From contig JAEUWC010000030.1 of assembly GCA_016786465.1 (NCBI GenBank), positions 62,001 to 126,000 on the forward strand: a stretch of 64,000 nt of DNA, read 5' to 3'. The notes beneath the pieces were generated by a model, which was given only the letters and a program-made list of their open reading frames with translations, ran no database searches and had not been told where the DNA came from. This stretch comes from Bdellovibrionales bacterium. GTDB taxonomy: Bacteria; Bdellovibrionota; UBA1018. The stretch's first letter is position 1. Each line of letters opens with the position of its first letter. Made by a program: the position numbers and the translations under genes. Below are positions 50,248 through 58,996 of this stretch, piece after piece.

Positions 50248-52307
50248 TGAGATTCGCATCCCCCGCCTGGCTTTACGGATTAGCGCTGATTCCTTTTGGC
50301 TACCTGATCGTTCGGGTCTTTATCCAGAATCGCCAAGTTCGTTTTGAAAGATTTGCAAAGAAAGAAGTCTGGAAGCGAATCGCGCCCGAATTGGATTGGT
50401 CCAAACCCAAGCGAAAAGAAAAGTTCTTTTGGGCTGCTTTGACTTTTGTTCTTTTGGCGGCCGCTCGGCCCCAGTGGGGCAAGATCGAAGAAACCGTGAA
50501 GACTTCGGGCTTGGACCTGATTCTGGTCGTCGACATTTCCCGAAGCATGGAAACCGAAGACGTTGTCCCCAATCGCCTAAAAAAGACCAAGCACATGATT
50601 CGCAATCTTTTGGAACGCCTAAACGGGGACCGGGTCGGACTGGTCGCGTTTGCGGGAAGTTCTTACCTTTCCGTTCCGTTGACCACGGACCTTGCGTACT
50701 TGGAAGAACAGGTTTCGATCCTTTCACCGGAACTGATTCAGAACCAGGGCAGCGACCTGAAGATTGCATTGGAATCAGCGCGTGGCGCTTTGGATCGAGC
50801 GGCTGAAGAAGCCAACGGACCCAAGCAGTCGACCCTGGCATCAAAAGTTGCCGTGCTTTTTTCAGACGGGGAAGACCATGAAGAAGGCGCGATTGATTTT
50901 GTGAAGCGTTTTTCGGAAACGGGAATCAAGCTTTTCACCTTTACCGTCGGTACAGCGGCTGGCGGACCGATTCCGGTTCGTGACGATTCGGGTCAACTGC
51001 GCGGTTACAAGCGCACTAAAAAGGGTGAGCCCGTGATCAGCAAGGCCAACATCGATTACATGGAAAAACTGGCATCGGCAGGCGGCGGGAAGGCCTGGAC
51101 GGCTTCTGCGGCCGAAACCGAAATCGACGAAATGTTTCAATCGTTGGGCGGACTGCAGCGTGCCGACTTTACCGAGAAAAAAATCGTGACCTATCACGAA
51201 CAGTTCCAATGGCCTTTGTTTGTTGCGGTATTTTTAATTCTTTTCGAATGGGCACTTCCATCGCGTCGCCTTGAAAGATCGCCCTTGAGTCATCTGATCA
51301 AAGGAGACTATTCTAAAACTATGAAATCACTGAGCGTCGTCTTCGTTGCCCTTCTTCTTCAGTCCAACGCTTTTGCGGAAGCGCTTCCTTCGGAAGTTCC
51401 AACCCCAAAGGACAATCCGATCACGGCGGAAAAAGTCGAACTGGGAAAGATGCTGTATTTTGATCCACGTCTTTCTGCGGACGATACGATTTCCTGCCAA
51501 AGCTGCCACAACGTGATGAAGGCCGGCGACGACGGAATGCCGACTTCAAAAGGGATCAAGGGCCAAATGGGCGGACGCAACGCGCCCACGGTTTTCAACG
51601 CCGCTTTCATGTCTGTGATGTTTTGGGATGGACGGATGAACACTTTGGAAGACCAGGCCAAGGGTCCGATCACGAATCCGATTGAAATGGGCATGCCCAA
51701 TCACCAAGCGGTCGTCGACAAGCTGAAAAAGATTCCGGGTTACGTAACCGCTTTTGAAAAAGTTTTTGGAAAAGATTCCCTGAACATCGACAACCTGGCC
51801 AAGGCAATCGCGACTTACGAAAGAACCTTGATCACCCGGGGATCGCCTTACGACAAGTTTATCGGCGGCGACAAAAAGGCGATGTCGGAATCCGCGCAAA
51901 AAGGCTGGAAGCTGGTTCAAGAAGTCGGTTGCATCAGCTGTCACGGCGGACCGAACTTCGCAGGCCCGTTGCTTCCATCGGGGACGGCGCTTTATCAAAA
52001 ATTTCCAACTTTCCCGGGATCGGCCTACGACAAGAAGTACGATCTTTTGGCTGACTTAGGTCGTTTCGAAGCGACCAAAAAGGATGACGACAAAAACAAG
52101 TGGCGCGTGCCGACTTGGAGAAACGTCGCCGACACGGCGCCTTACTTCCACAACGGCAGGGTGAAGACTTTGGATGAAGCGGTTCGCGTAATGGCGAAGA
52201 CGCAACTGAATCGCGACCTGAAAGATGATCTGGTCAAGGACATCGTTGCTTTCTTGAAGGCGCTTTCAGCGAAGCCGCCAAAACAGACCAAGCCTAAGCT
52301 GCCGTAA
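50247..52307 (+). CDS. BatB VWA protein in frame with di-haem cytochrome c peroxidase
   Basis: 686 residues as one frame. Residues 1 to about 345 are BatB: two helices, LILVVDISRSMET, VGLVAFAGSSYLS, SDGEDHEEGA, and a third helix (PLFVAVFLILFEWAL). No stop follows. At residue 359 a new signal peptide begins (MKSLSVVFVALLLQSNAFAE), then a complete di-haem peroxidase/MauG protein with haem sites CQSCHN and CISCHG. Either one fused protein or two translated proteins is possible; AAAGGAG lies 14 bases before the internal ATG. Typical BatB is about 340 residues, matching the part before the second signal. Confidence 0.7.
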   Translation: MRFASPAWLYGLALIPFGYLIVRVFIQNRQVRFERFAKKEVWKRIAPELDWSKPKRKEKFFWAALTFVLLAAARPQWGKIEETVKTSGLDLILVVDISRSMETEDVVPNRLKKTKHMIRNLLERLNGDRVGLVAFAGSSYLSVPLTTDLAYLEEQVSILSPELIQNQGSDLKIALESARGALDRAAEEANGPKQSTLASKVAVLFSDGEDHEEGAIDFVKRFSETGIKLFTFTVGTAAGGPIPVRDDSGQLRGYKRTKKGEPVISKANIDYMEKLASAGGGKAWTASAAETEIDEMFQSLGGLQRADFTEKKIVTYHEQFQWPLFVAVFLILFEWALPSRRLERSPLSHLIKGDYSKTMKSLSVVFVALLLQSNAFAEALPSEVPTPKDNPITAEKVELGKMLYFDPRLSADDTISCQSCHNVMKAGDDGMPTSKGIKGQMGGRNAPTVFNAAFMSVMFWDGRMNTLEDQAKGPITNPIEMGMPNHQAVVDKLKKIPGYVTAFEKVFGKDSLNIDNLAKAIATYERTLITRGSPYDKFIGGDKKAMSESAQKGWKLVQEVGCISCHGGPNFAGPLLPSGTALYQKFPTFPGSAYDKKYDLLADLGRFEATKKDDDKNKWRVPTWRNVADTAPYFHNGRVKTLDEAVRVMAKTQLNRDLKDDLVKDIVAFLKALSAKPPKQTKPKLP
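51321..52307 (+). CDS. Di-haem cytochrome c peroxidase part, possible internal start
   Basis: 328 residues if translated from the internal ATG. Signal peptide, then YFDPRLSADDTISCQSCHNV, GRNAPTVFNAAFMSVMFWDG, VGCISCHGGPNF and WRVPTWRNVADTAPYFHNG, all typical of periplasmic CCP/MauG. Reduces hydrogen peroxide with electrons from cytochrome c. The frame is continuous with BatB upstream. Confidence 0.6.
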   Translation: MKSLSVVFVALLLQSNAFAEALPSEVPTPKDNPITAEKVELGKMLYFDPRLSADDTISCQSCHNVMKAGDDGMPTSKGIKGQMGGRNAPTVFNAAFMSVMFWDGRMNTLEDQAKGPITNPIEMGMPNHQAVVDKLKKIPGYVTAFEKVFGKDSLNIDNLAKAIATYERTLITRGSPYDKFIGGDKKAMSESAQKGWKLVQEVGCISCHGGPNFAGPLLPSGTALYQKFPTFPGSAYDKKYDLLADLGRFEATKKDDDKNKWRVPTWRNVADTAPYFHNGRVKTLDEAVRVMAKTQLNRDLKDDLVKDIVAFLKALSAKPPKQTKPKLP

Positions 52308-52318
52308 CGATCGTTACG
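52303..52318. repeat. 16-base palindrome between convergent genes
   Basis: CGTAACGATCGTTACG, perfect, overlapping the peroxidase stop codon and 5 bases short of the convergent small-gene stop. No T-run, so it is weak as a terminator; possible binding site. Confidence 0.4.
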
Positions 52319-52322
52319 ATGA

Positions 52323-52469
52323 TCAGGTCTGAACGAAGACGATGAACTTGTAGAAGAAGTACATTCCACCGGCAATCCCGACGACCGAAGCACCGGCCGC
52401 GACCAGCATCTTGATGATGTTTTCCAATGTAGGTGCGTCTGAATTTTCGTGGTTGGTATCGTGTTGCAT
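52323..52469 (-). CDS. 48-residue membrane protein
   Basis: Reads MQHDTNHENSDAPTLENIIK, then one hydrophobic helix MLVAAGASVVGIAGGMYFFY and the end KFIVFVQT. Short polar N-terminus, one membrane span. The ribosome site is weak (AGATCGG). No family recognised. It may be a small subunit or assembly factor for a neighbouring membrane complex; convergent with the BatB-peroxidase gene. Confidence 0.55.
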   Translation of the reverse strand: MQHDTNHENSDAPTLENIIKMLVAAGASVVGIAGGMYFFYKFIVFVQT

Positions 52470-52483
52470 ACGCCGATCTTAAC

Positions 52484-53029
52484 CTACTTCAGTTCACCGA
52501 TGGGACTAAAATACTGGGGCAGGTGGAAATCCGGGGTATTTTGCTCGGGTAGGAATGCAGCCCAGTAACTTCGGCCGCCTTTGGGCCCCAGGCAAGCAAA
52601 GGCGCCGCCTTCTAGATCTGACGCCTTTCCCGACCAACCTAGTGAAGAAGCTGGAATTTCCATCCAAGCTTGCCACGCCTGGTCAGGACCCGTCGTCTGT
52701 ACCCCGTATCGAATTCCCGATCGATAGTCGCGATCGACTTCCTTGCGGGGACGAATGATCTTCAGTTCCAAGTACTGACCCAAGGGGCTGACTTGAAATT
52801 CAAAATAGGGACTGGACCCTTTCGGTCTGACGAAAACTTCAACCACGTCCGTTTCCCAAAGCCCCCAAGCAGATTCGCCCTTCGGAAGATTAGAATTTGT
52901 CGTCCAAGGCATTGCCGAAACTTCAAAATCAAATCGAATCCAATCGCCGGTCGACCGTGAAGTCAGCTGAATTCGAAAATCCTTTGGGATCTTCGCTTCC
53001 GGTTCTGAATGGACCTTCATCAGAAGCAC
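52484..53029 (-). CDS. Carbohydrate-binding CBM9/DOMON-like protein
   Basis: 181 residues. GTG start shares one base with the upstream stop (TAGTG; GAGG 10 bases before); ATG three codons on is the alternative. Pattern ETDVVEVFVRPKGSSPYFEF, VSPLGQYLELKI, AWMEIPASSLGW and SYWAAFLPEQNTPDFHLP is the CBM9-like family of soluble beta-sandwiches. No signal peptide. Ligand unknown. It is translated together with the upstream lipoprotein. Confidence 0.75.
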   Translation of the reverse strand: MLLMKVHSEPEAKIPKDFRIQLTSRSTGDWIRFDFEVSAMPWTTNSNLPKGESAWGLWETDVVEVFVRPKGSSPYFEFQVSPLGQYLELKIIRPRKEVDRDYRSGIRYGVQTTGPDQAWQAWMEIPASSLGWSGKASDLEGGAFACLGPKGGRSYWAAFLPEQNTPDFHLPQYFSPIGELK

Positions 53030-53889
53030 TAGAACTGAACCTCGATTTCAACTTTGCTTTCGGTCGCTGGAGCAAAATCCTGAATCGCACTGTCGATGCA
53101 GTTTTCAAATATTTCAGACCCCGTATGAAGCTTCGGGTCCGACTTCTGGGTTAGCAACTTCGAACTTTCATATGATGCCTTCACGTTCCAGTACGTCAGA
53201 AGCAGGGGGTTCTTTGCGATTTCTGAATCTTCGCAGCGGTCCAGTCGTTGAATCAAAAGTTCGGCCTTGGCCGAAGATTCTCCTTCTTTCTTCACGCTGA
53301 CTTTGAATTTTTGTTCCGGATTCCCGGCCAGTACTTCGACGGACCATTCTTTGTCGATGTAAGGATTATATAGATTCTTGCGCTTCAGCTGCGACATCTT
53401 CTTCACTGCAGACTGAACGGCCTGAAAATTTTCCCTTTTCTGTGCTTTTTGAATACTGAAGTTGGACTGAGCGTGGCTGAATTCGAACTTCACCATGCTC
53501 AGAACGGAAACCTTGCCCGCTTGAAGCTTCATGGGTTCTTTTAGAATTTCATCCAAGTTCCAGGTTCCTAATCCATCGCAGTAAAGATTTTCGAATCGAT
53601 AATTGCCTTCGGCGGCTTCGACTAAAATCGGGACGGACTTGACTGGTAGCGCGAATTCCAGGGGTTGTGCACTTGAATGGTCCAGATTCTTGATTCGGAT
53701 CTGGCAATTGTCGGGAAAGGCACCGCCCGTCGCGGCGGCCTTGGATAGAAAAAGAAACGTTGCTAGATCGTTTCGGGTGTCTTCATTAAAGCCAAGTTTT
53801 TTCAAAGGTTTAGCCGTCACACAGCCTTGGGTGGCCAAAGCGACCAGCACGGCCAGGGCACTGACAAAGTTTCCTTGGTGTTTGTTCAT
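53029..53889 (-). CDS. Lipoprotein of unknown function
   Basis: 286 residues. Lipobox LATQGC (Cys23). Regions RNDLATFLFLSKAAATGGAF and NCQIRIKNLDHSSAQPLEF precede a beta-rich part (EAAEGNYRFENLYCDGLGTW) with several scattered cysteines (NCQIR, LYCDG, RCEDS, NCIDS). Near the C-terminus TESKVEIEVQF. No family recognised. First of a two-gene unit with the CBM9-like protein, divergent from the esterase gene by a 14-base gap. Confidence 0.7.
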   Translation of the reverse strand: MNKHQGNFVSALAVLVALATQGCVTAKPLKKLGFNEDTRNDLATFLFLSKAAATGGAFPDNCQIRIKNLDHSSAQPLEFALPVKSVPILVEAAEGNYRFENLYCDGLGTWNLDEILKEPMKLQAGKVSVLSMVKFEFSHAQSNFSIQKAQKRENFQAVQSAVKKMSQLKRKNLYNPYIDKEWSVEVLAGNPEQKFKVSVKKEGESSAKAELLIQRLDRCEDSEIAKNPLLLTYWNVKASYESSKLLTQKSDPKLHTGSEIFENCIDSAIQDFAPATESKVEIEVQF

Positions 53890-53903
53890 GCCGACATCAT
53901 AAC

Positions 53904-54896
53904 ATGATATCCAGGTCTCACATGCTTAGCCGCGTCGCCTCGCAGGGATTTTTCTTCGTCTTAGAGTACCTGGTCAAAACGGGTGAACGTCCATTGATGT
54001 TGCTTCTGCGTTTTTTGACTTGGCTATCCCGCTGGATGGTTCCGCTTTTCATGGATCGTTCGCGCGTCGAAAGAATTGCCGATCTTTCTTACGGTGAATC
54101 CCGTGAACAACGCCTGGACGTCATTCGTCCTAAGAACCTGGGCGGAAAGCTTCCCGTCGTTTTTCTGGTTCATGGCGGAGGGTTTCAGTATTTTTCAAAA
54201 GGCAGTCACGCGGTCATCGCTCAACGCCTGGCGCTAATGGGGCACGTCGTTTTCAACATCGATTACCGCTTGGCCCCCGAAAGTCCGTTTCCTTTGGCGA
54301 TGAACGACGTCGTTCGCGCGTATGCCTGGGTTTTGAAAAATGCAGAATCTTACGGCGGCGATCCTTCCAAAATACACTGGGTCGGAGAATCGGCAGGATC
54401 CAACCTATTAGCGGGACTTTTACTTCGGGTTTTGAAGTTGGATACTTCGACCGTCGAAGGGTTGGACCCGTTGCCTTCGGGGTTTCCGCCCCCTGCAAAG
54501 GCTGTCTTGCATTGCGGATTTATGCAGGTTTCAAACCCCGAACGCTGGGACACCGATTCGCGGGCTAGCGAAGTTTCACGAATTCGGATTCGGGTGATTC
54601 AAAGAAATTACATGGGAAAGTTCATGGACCAGAAGCCGTCTTTGTCCGATCCCCTTTTGACCTTTGAAAAAATGAATCGCGAAGAAGCCGCGAAGCTTCC
54701 GCCGATTTTTGTGCCCGTCGGGGATCTGGATTGGGTTTACACGGATTCCAAGCGACTGGGCGACGCCTTGGAACGCTTAGGTTCAAAGGGATCTCTGTTC
54801 AAAAGTTATCCGAATCAGGGGCACGCCTTTTATTTCAAATGGTGGGGCAAAGAAGTGCCGCTGATTTGGAAGGACATCGGGGACTTTTTGAAATGA
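53904..54896 (+). CDS. Alpha/beta hydrolase (hormone-sensitive-lipase type)
   Basis: 330 residues; ATG at 53904 or the better-spaced ATG at 53922 (AGG at 6 bases). An N-terminal hydrophobic helix region (LLLRFLTWLSRWMVPLFM) could anchor it in the membrane. HGGGFQYFSKG is the oxyanion hole, GESAGSNLL the nucleophile elbow (Ser), followed by FVPVGDLDWVY (Asp) and NQGHAFYF (His). Hydrolyses an ester or lipid. It overlaps recO by 4 nt. Confidence 0.85.
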   Translation: MISRSHMLSRVASQGFFFVLEYLVKTGERPLMLLLRFLTWLSRWMVPLFMDRSRVERIADLSYGESREQRLDVIRPKNLGGKLPVVFLVHGGGFQYFSKGSHAVIAQRLALMGHVVFNIDYRLAPESPFPLAMNDVVRAYAWVLKNAESYGGDPSKIHWVGESAGSNLLAGLLLRVLKLDTSTVEGLDPLPSGFPPPAKAVLHCGFMQVSNPERWDTDSRASEVSRIRIRVIQRNYMGKFMDQKPSLSDPLLTFEKMNREEAAKLPPIFVPVGDLDWVYTDSKRLGDALERLGSKGSLFKSYPNQGHAFYFKWWGKEVPLIWKDIGDFLK

Positions 54897-55738
54897 ACCG
54901 AGTCCGCGATCTGGCCATTAGCCTTCGCTGTGTTCAGTTCGAAGAACGCCATCGCGTGGTTACGGCCTTGACCGAAAATCACGGAAAAATTTCGGCGATG
55001 GCGCGCAATTCCATCCAATCCAGGCGATTTGGCGGATCCTTGGAACCATTCACAGCTGCGCAGTGGGACATCGTTGAAAAGAACGGTGGCGAAATGTTTT
55101 CCGTCGAATCTGCGCAGGTTCGCCGCGGTTTTGAAGGAATCCGCAAAGACTTCATGAAGCTTTCATTGGCTTCGGTCTTGAACGAAACCATGCTGACGAT
55201 TGCTCCGGAAAGGGAAGCCTGCCCAGACCTTTTTCGGCTGCACGCGAATGCTTTGGCCGTGATTGATGAAATGGACGTTTCCGAAAAGTTTTCAAAAAAC
55301 CTGGTTTCCGTTTACTTGGGAAAAGTTCTTCACTGGGCCGGTACGCAGCCGCGCCTTTCAAGCTGTCTGGAATGTGAAACGGCGCTTGAAGATCTTGCGC
55401 CTGAAGAATCCTTGAACTTTCACATCGGGGACGCGGGATGGATCTGTTCCAGCTGTCGAAAAACGGGAACCCGTCACTTGAACGAAAGCGGTATGGGAAA
55501 TACGGTTGAACGATCCGTCCGCGTTTCGGCAGAAACGCTAGCTAGGCTTCGTTGGGCGCTGGCGCAAAAGCTGAAAGACGGAATCACGATGAATCAGACG
55601 GAAGACGGGTATACCTTGATTCTTCAGCTTTCGGAATTTCACCTTCCCGGTTTTGGCCGCGATCGTCTGAAAAGCTTCAGGTTTCTTGGGTCAGAATCCA
55701 GTCTGCAGCTTCCCGCACTGAATCGACCACTTGGCTAG
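54893..55738 (+). CDS. recO: DNA repair protein RecO
   Basis: 281 residues from the ATG overlapping the hydrolase stop. N-terminal OB fold (LRCVQFEERHRVVTALTENH, GKISAMARN, GGSLEPFT), helical middle, and a zinc-finger-like CLECETAL plus CSSCRKTG pair, then the C-terminal helix. RecO loads RecA with RecR on gapped DNA. Its last 62 bases overlap the convergent galE-type gene. Confidence 0.85.
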   Translation: MNRVRDLAISLRCVQFEERHRVVTALTENHGKISAMARNSIQSRRFGGSLEPFTAAQWDIVEKNGGEMFSVESAQVRRGFEGIRKDFMKLSLASVLNETMLTIAPEREACPDLFRLHANALAVIDEMDVSEKFSKNLVSVYLGKVLHWAGTQPRLSSCLECETALEDLAPEESLNFHIGDAGWICSSCRKTGTRHLNESGMGNTVERSVRVSAETLARLRWALAQKLKDGITMNQTEDGYTLILQLSEFHLPGFGRDRLKSFRFLGSESSLQLPALNRPLG

Positions 55739-57224
55739 GCCTTGGGTTGGGGTCGTCTGAACGCATTTTTGAAACCCGCTGTTCGGTGTCCACGCCTTCA
55801 CCGGTTCGAACCAAAATGGCCGCTTTGCATCCCGCGTTCATTCCGGCCGTGAAGTCGACTACTTTATCACCGACAAAGTAACTGGAACCGATATCGATGT
55901 TCAGGGCTTCGGCACCGTCTAGAATCAGTTGGGTGCCGGGTTTTCTGCATCGGCAGTGATCGTCGGGGCGATGAAAGCAAAGTTCATAACGATCGATTTG
56001 AACACCCGAAGCGGCCAGGTATTCGTCCAGTCGATCGTGAATGGCATAGATCGCATCTTTGTGAATCAACCCGCGCCCAACACCCGATTGGTTCGATACG
56101 ACGATCAAGTGAAAGCCCGCCGAATGCAGTTTTTTCAACGCTTCCCCGACGTGCGGAAGAAGTCGAATTTGTTCAGGCGACGAAATATAGCCTGGGTCAG
56201 GATTCAGGGTTCCGTCCCGATCTAAGAAAACGGCTTTTTGTTTCCCAGTGCGTTTCTTTTCCCATGCCCAGGCAGAAGAAATGATTCGGGTCAGCGAATC
56301 GGACCCGACGCTGAATCCCAGTTCTTTTTTGGCCAAGGTCGAATCGGCGACCAGTTGTGGCGGATCGCCCGCGCGACGGGGTTCCATTCGGGTTTGGACT
56401 TTCTTGCCAACGACTTTTTCGACTTCACGGATGACTTCCAAAACGGTGAAACCCGATTCGCTTCCCAAGTTGAAGGCTTCGAAAGAACCTTCGCTGCCGG
56501 ATTTCTTCATCATGCGATGAACCGCTTGTTCGTGGGCCCGCGCCAAGTCGGAAACATGGATGTAGTCGCGAACGCAGGTACCGTCCCGGGTTTTGTAATC
56601 GGTTCCAAACACGGAAACGGGGCGGTTCGCCATCATCGCGCGGAAAATGTTGGGAATCAGGTGGGATTCCGGTTCATGCCATTCGCCGGTGCGAAGGCCG
56701 GGTTCTGCGCCTGCAGCGTTGAAATAACGAAGGGCGACCGTATGAATTCCCTTTTTAGCAAAATCTTGCATCAGGCCTTCGGCCTGAAGCTTGGTCTGCC
56801 CGTAGGGGTTCATGGGATTCTTCGTCAAACCTTCGTGGATTCTTTGATCCCCGGGATCACCAAAAATCGCACAGGTGGACGAAAAGACCAGATGTCTGAC
56901 ACCGGCTTCGAGCATCATTTCTAAAAGCACACGGGTTTGGTCGACGTTGTTTTCTTGGTAAAGGGCGGGTTTGGCGACGCTTTCGGCAACCAGGCTTTTG
57001 GCGGCAAAGTGCATGACGCAGTCAGGCTTTTCCGCCTGCAAAAAGGGCAGGACGCGGGCACGGTCTCCGATTCGGGCCTTCAGGAACTTCGCACCCAAGA
57101 TCCCCTGGGTGTGGCCGGTCGAAAGATCATCAATCACCAAAACTTGATGACCTTGATCCAATAGATATGCGCAGGTTGCTCCACCCACATAACCCGCGCC
57201 TCCGACGACCAGAACCTTTGCCAT
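55677..57224 (-). CDS. GalE-type epimerase fused to GmhB-type HAD phosphatase
   Basis: 515 residues from ATG at 57224. Residues 1 to about 325 are UDP-glucose 4-epimerase (VVGGAGYVGGATCAYLL, SSTCAIFG, NPYGQTKLQAEG with YxxxK, ALRYFNAAGA, DGTCVRDYIHVSDLA). From about 332 a histidinol/heptose-bisphosphate HAD phosphatase starts: AVFLDRDGTLNPDP, VVSNQSGVGRG, CHRP-like CFHRPDDHCRCRKPG (zinc loop), YFVGDKVVDFTAGMNAG. The first makes UDP-galactose, the second removes the 7-phosphate in heptose synthesis. A single polypeptide links galactose and heptose supply for envelope glycans. Confidence 0.88.
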   Translation of the reverse strand: MAKVLVVGGAGYVGGATCAYLLDQGHQVLVIDDLSTGHTQGILGAKFLKARIGDRARVLPFLQAEKPDCVMHFAAKSLVAESVAKPALYQENNVDQTRVLLEMMLEAGVRHLVFSSTCAIFGDPGDQRIHEGLTKNPMNPYGQTKLQAEGLMQDFAKKGIHTVALRYFNAAGAEPGLRTGEWHEPESHLIPNIFRAMMANRPVSVFGTDYKTRDGTCVRDYIHVSDLARAHEQAVHRMMKKSGSEGSFEAFNLGSESGFTVLEVIREVEKVVGKKVQTRMEPRRAGDPPQLVADSTLAKKELGFSVGSDSLTRIISSAWAWEKKRTGKQKAVFLDRDGTLNPDPGYISSPEQIRLLPHVGEALKKLHSAGFHLIVVSNQSGVGRGLIHKDAIYAIHDRLDEYLAASGVQIDRYELCFHRPDDHCRCRKPGTQLILDGAEALNIDIGSSYFVGDKVVDFTAGMNAGCKAAILVRTGEGVDTEQRVSKMRSDDPNPRPSQVVDSVREAADWILTQET

Positions 57225-57259
57225 GGCCCAGACCTTAGCATAAGATCGCGGCAGTTCCG

Positions 57260-58996
57260 ATGGGTTCACTTCTTCGACTTCGCCCCTATGTCCGTCCGTA
57301 CCTTTGGTTGATCGTCCTGGCCGTTGCGCTAGCGATTCCATTGGCGGGCATCCGCGCAAGCCCAGCGTTGCTTGTGAAGCGCCTGGTCGACGATCTTTTG
57401 GTGAAGAAGGATGCATCCCAGTTGATCTGGTTCACCGGTACTTTCATCGGAATCTTTGCGCTGAACTTCTTCGTTCGCTTTCTTCACACCTATTCGCTTC
57501 GCGTGGTGGTCGCGCGCGTGAATCAGAAAATCAAAAACGAACTTTACGACCACGTGATGGGTCTTTCGGCCGACTATTTCACCCAGACCAGCACCGGCGT
57601 GCTGATGTCGCGCGTGGGGTCAGACACGAATTACATCGATCAGGGTTTGGCCAGCATCAACGTTGTGATCCGCGAACCCGTCAACTTTGCGCTTTTGTTT
57701 GGTTACGCCTGTACTTTGAATTGGAAGCTGACCCTGATCACGCTGGTCGTCTTTCCGCCGCTTGCGATGATTTTCCGGTTTTCCGGCAAGAAGCTGAAAA
57801 AATACATCCAGCAAATGCAGGAAGAAAACGCCCGACTTTTTTCCACCCTTCAAGAAAGCTTTTCGGGAATTCGGGTCATCAAGACTTTTCGCTTGGAAAG
57901 CTACATCAAGAATCGGTTCTTGGGCCAAAGCAATTCCTACACCCGCTTTTTGCTGAAGACGGCGATCCTGGAAGAAATCTCGCACCCGCTGGTGGAATTG
58001 ATTTTGGCTTTTGCAATCGCAGGCGTGATTTATTACGGCGGAACCCTGGTGCTGACCGGGCAAATGACTTCCGGCGACTTGGTGGGTTTTTTCACGGCGT
58101 TTGCGATGATGACGAACCCGCTTCGACAATTGAACGACATCAGCATCAAGCTTCATACGGCAGCCGGCGCTTGCACGCGGGTCTTTGAAGTTTTTGATTG
58201 GAAATCCAACCTTTTGGAAAAGGCGCAAGCTTCGCCCGTTGGCGACTTCAAGTCGTCGGTGAAATTGGAATCCGTTCGCTTTGCTTACCCTGATGCACCT
58301 GAACGTGACGTCCTTCGGGGGATTTCATTTGAAGTTCAAAAAGGTCACGCAGTCGCGTTGGTCGGCGCCAGCGGCGCTGGGAAAAGTTCGCTAGTGACGC
58401 TTTTGCCCCGAATCTATGACGTGACGGGCGGACGGATCTTGATCGACGGAAAAGACATTCGCGACCTTTCGATCGACAGCCTTCGCAAGAACATCGCGGT
58501 GGTCACCCAGGACGTTTTTCTTTTCAATGACACGATCGAAGAAAACATTCGCTGCGGGCGCTTAGGAGCGACGCAAGAAGAAGTCGAATGGGCGGCCAAA
58601 AAGGCCCATGCCTGGGAATTTATTCAGCGCGCCCCGGATGGAATCAAAACGATCATCGGCGATCGGGGCCAGAAACTTTCGGGGGGTGAACGTCAGCGAC
58701 TTTCGATCGCGCGCGCGTTCCTTCGCCAGTCACCGATTTTGATTTTGGATGAAGCGACATCTGCGTTGGACGCGGAATCCGAACGGATGGTTCAAACGGC
58801 GCTGGATGAATTGATGAAGGACCGCACGACGATCGTGATTGCTCATCGATTGTCCACGATCCGCCACTGCGATCAGATTTTGGTGATGAAGGAAGGCCAG
58901 GTCGTCGAATCCGGCAGCCACGACGTGCTTTTGGCCAAGAAGGGCGAATACGCCCGGTTCCACTTTTTGGCCGAAACGCAGGGACTTTCGTCATGA
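57260..58996 (+). CDS. msbA: MsbA-type lipid A/lipid exporter ABC transporter
   Basis: 578 residues: six membrane helices (residues about 15-300), then the nucleotide-binding domain with Walker A LVGASGAGKSSLV, Q-loop VTQDVFLFN, signature LSGGERQRLSIARAF, Walker B ILILDEATSALD and H-loop IAHRLS. This is the homodimeric half-transporter that flips core lipid A across the inner membrane. Divergent from the galE-gmhB gene by 35 bases. The next gene overlaps by 4 nt. Confidence 0.92.
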   Translation: MGSLLRLRPYVRPYLWLIVLAVALAIPLAGIRASPALLVKRLVDDLLVKKDASQLIWFTGTFIGIFALNFFVRFLHTYSLRVVVARVNQKIKNELYDHVMGLSADYFTQTSTGVLMSRVGSDTNYIDQGLASINVVIREPVNFALLFGYACTLNWKLTLITLVVFPPLAMIFRFSGKKLKKYIQQMQEENARLFSTLQESFSGIRVIKTFRLESYIKNRFLGQSNSYTRFLLKTAILEEISHPLVELILAFAIAGVIYYGGTLVLTGQMTSGDLVGFFTAFAMMTNPLRQLNDISIKLHTAAGACTRVFEVFDWKSNLLEKAQASPVGDFKSSVKLESVRFAYPDAPERDVLRGISFEVQKGHAVALVGASGAGKSSLVTLLPRIYDVTGGRILIDGKDIRDLSIDSLRKNIAVVTQDVFLFNDTIEENIRCGRLGATQEEVEWAAKKAHAWEFIQRAPDGIKTIIGDRGQKLSGGERQRLSIARAFLRQSPILILDEATSALDAESERMVQTALDELMKDRTTIVIAHRLSTIRHCDQILVMKEGQVVESGSHDVLLAKKGEYARFHFLAETQGLSS

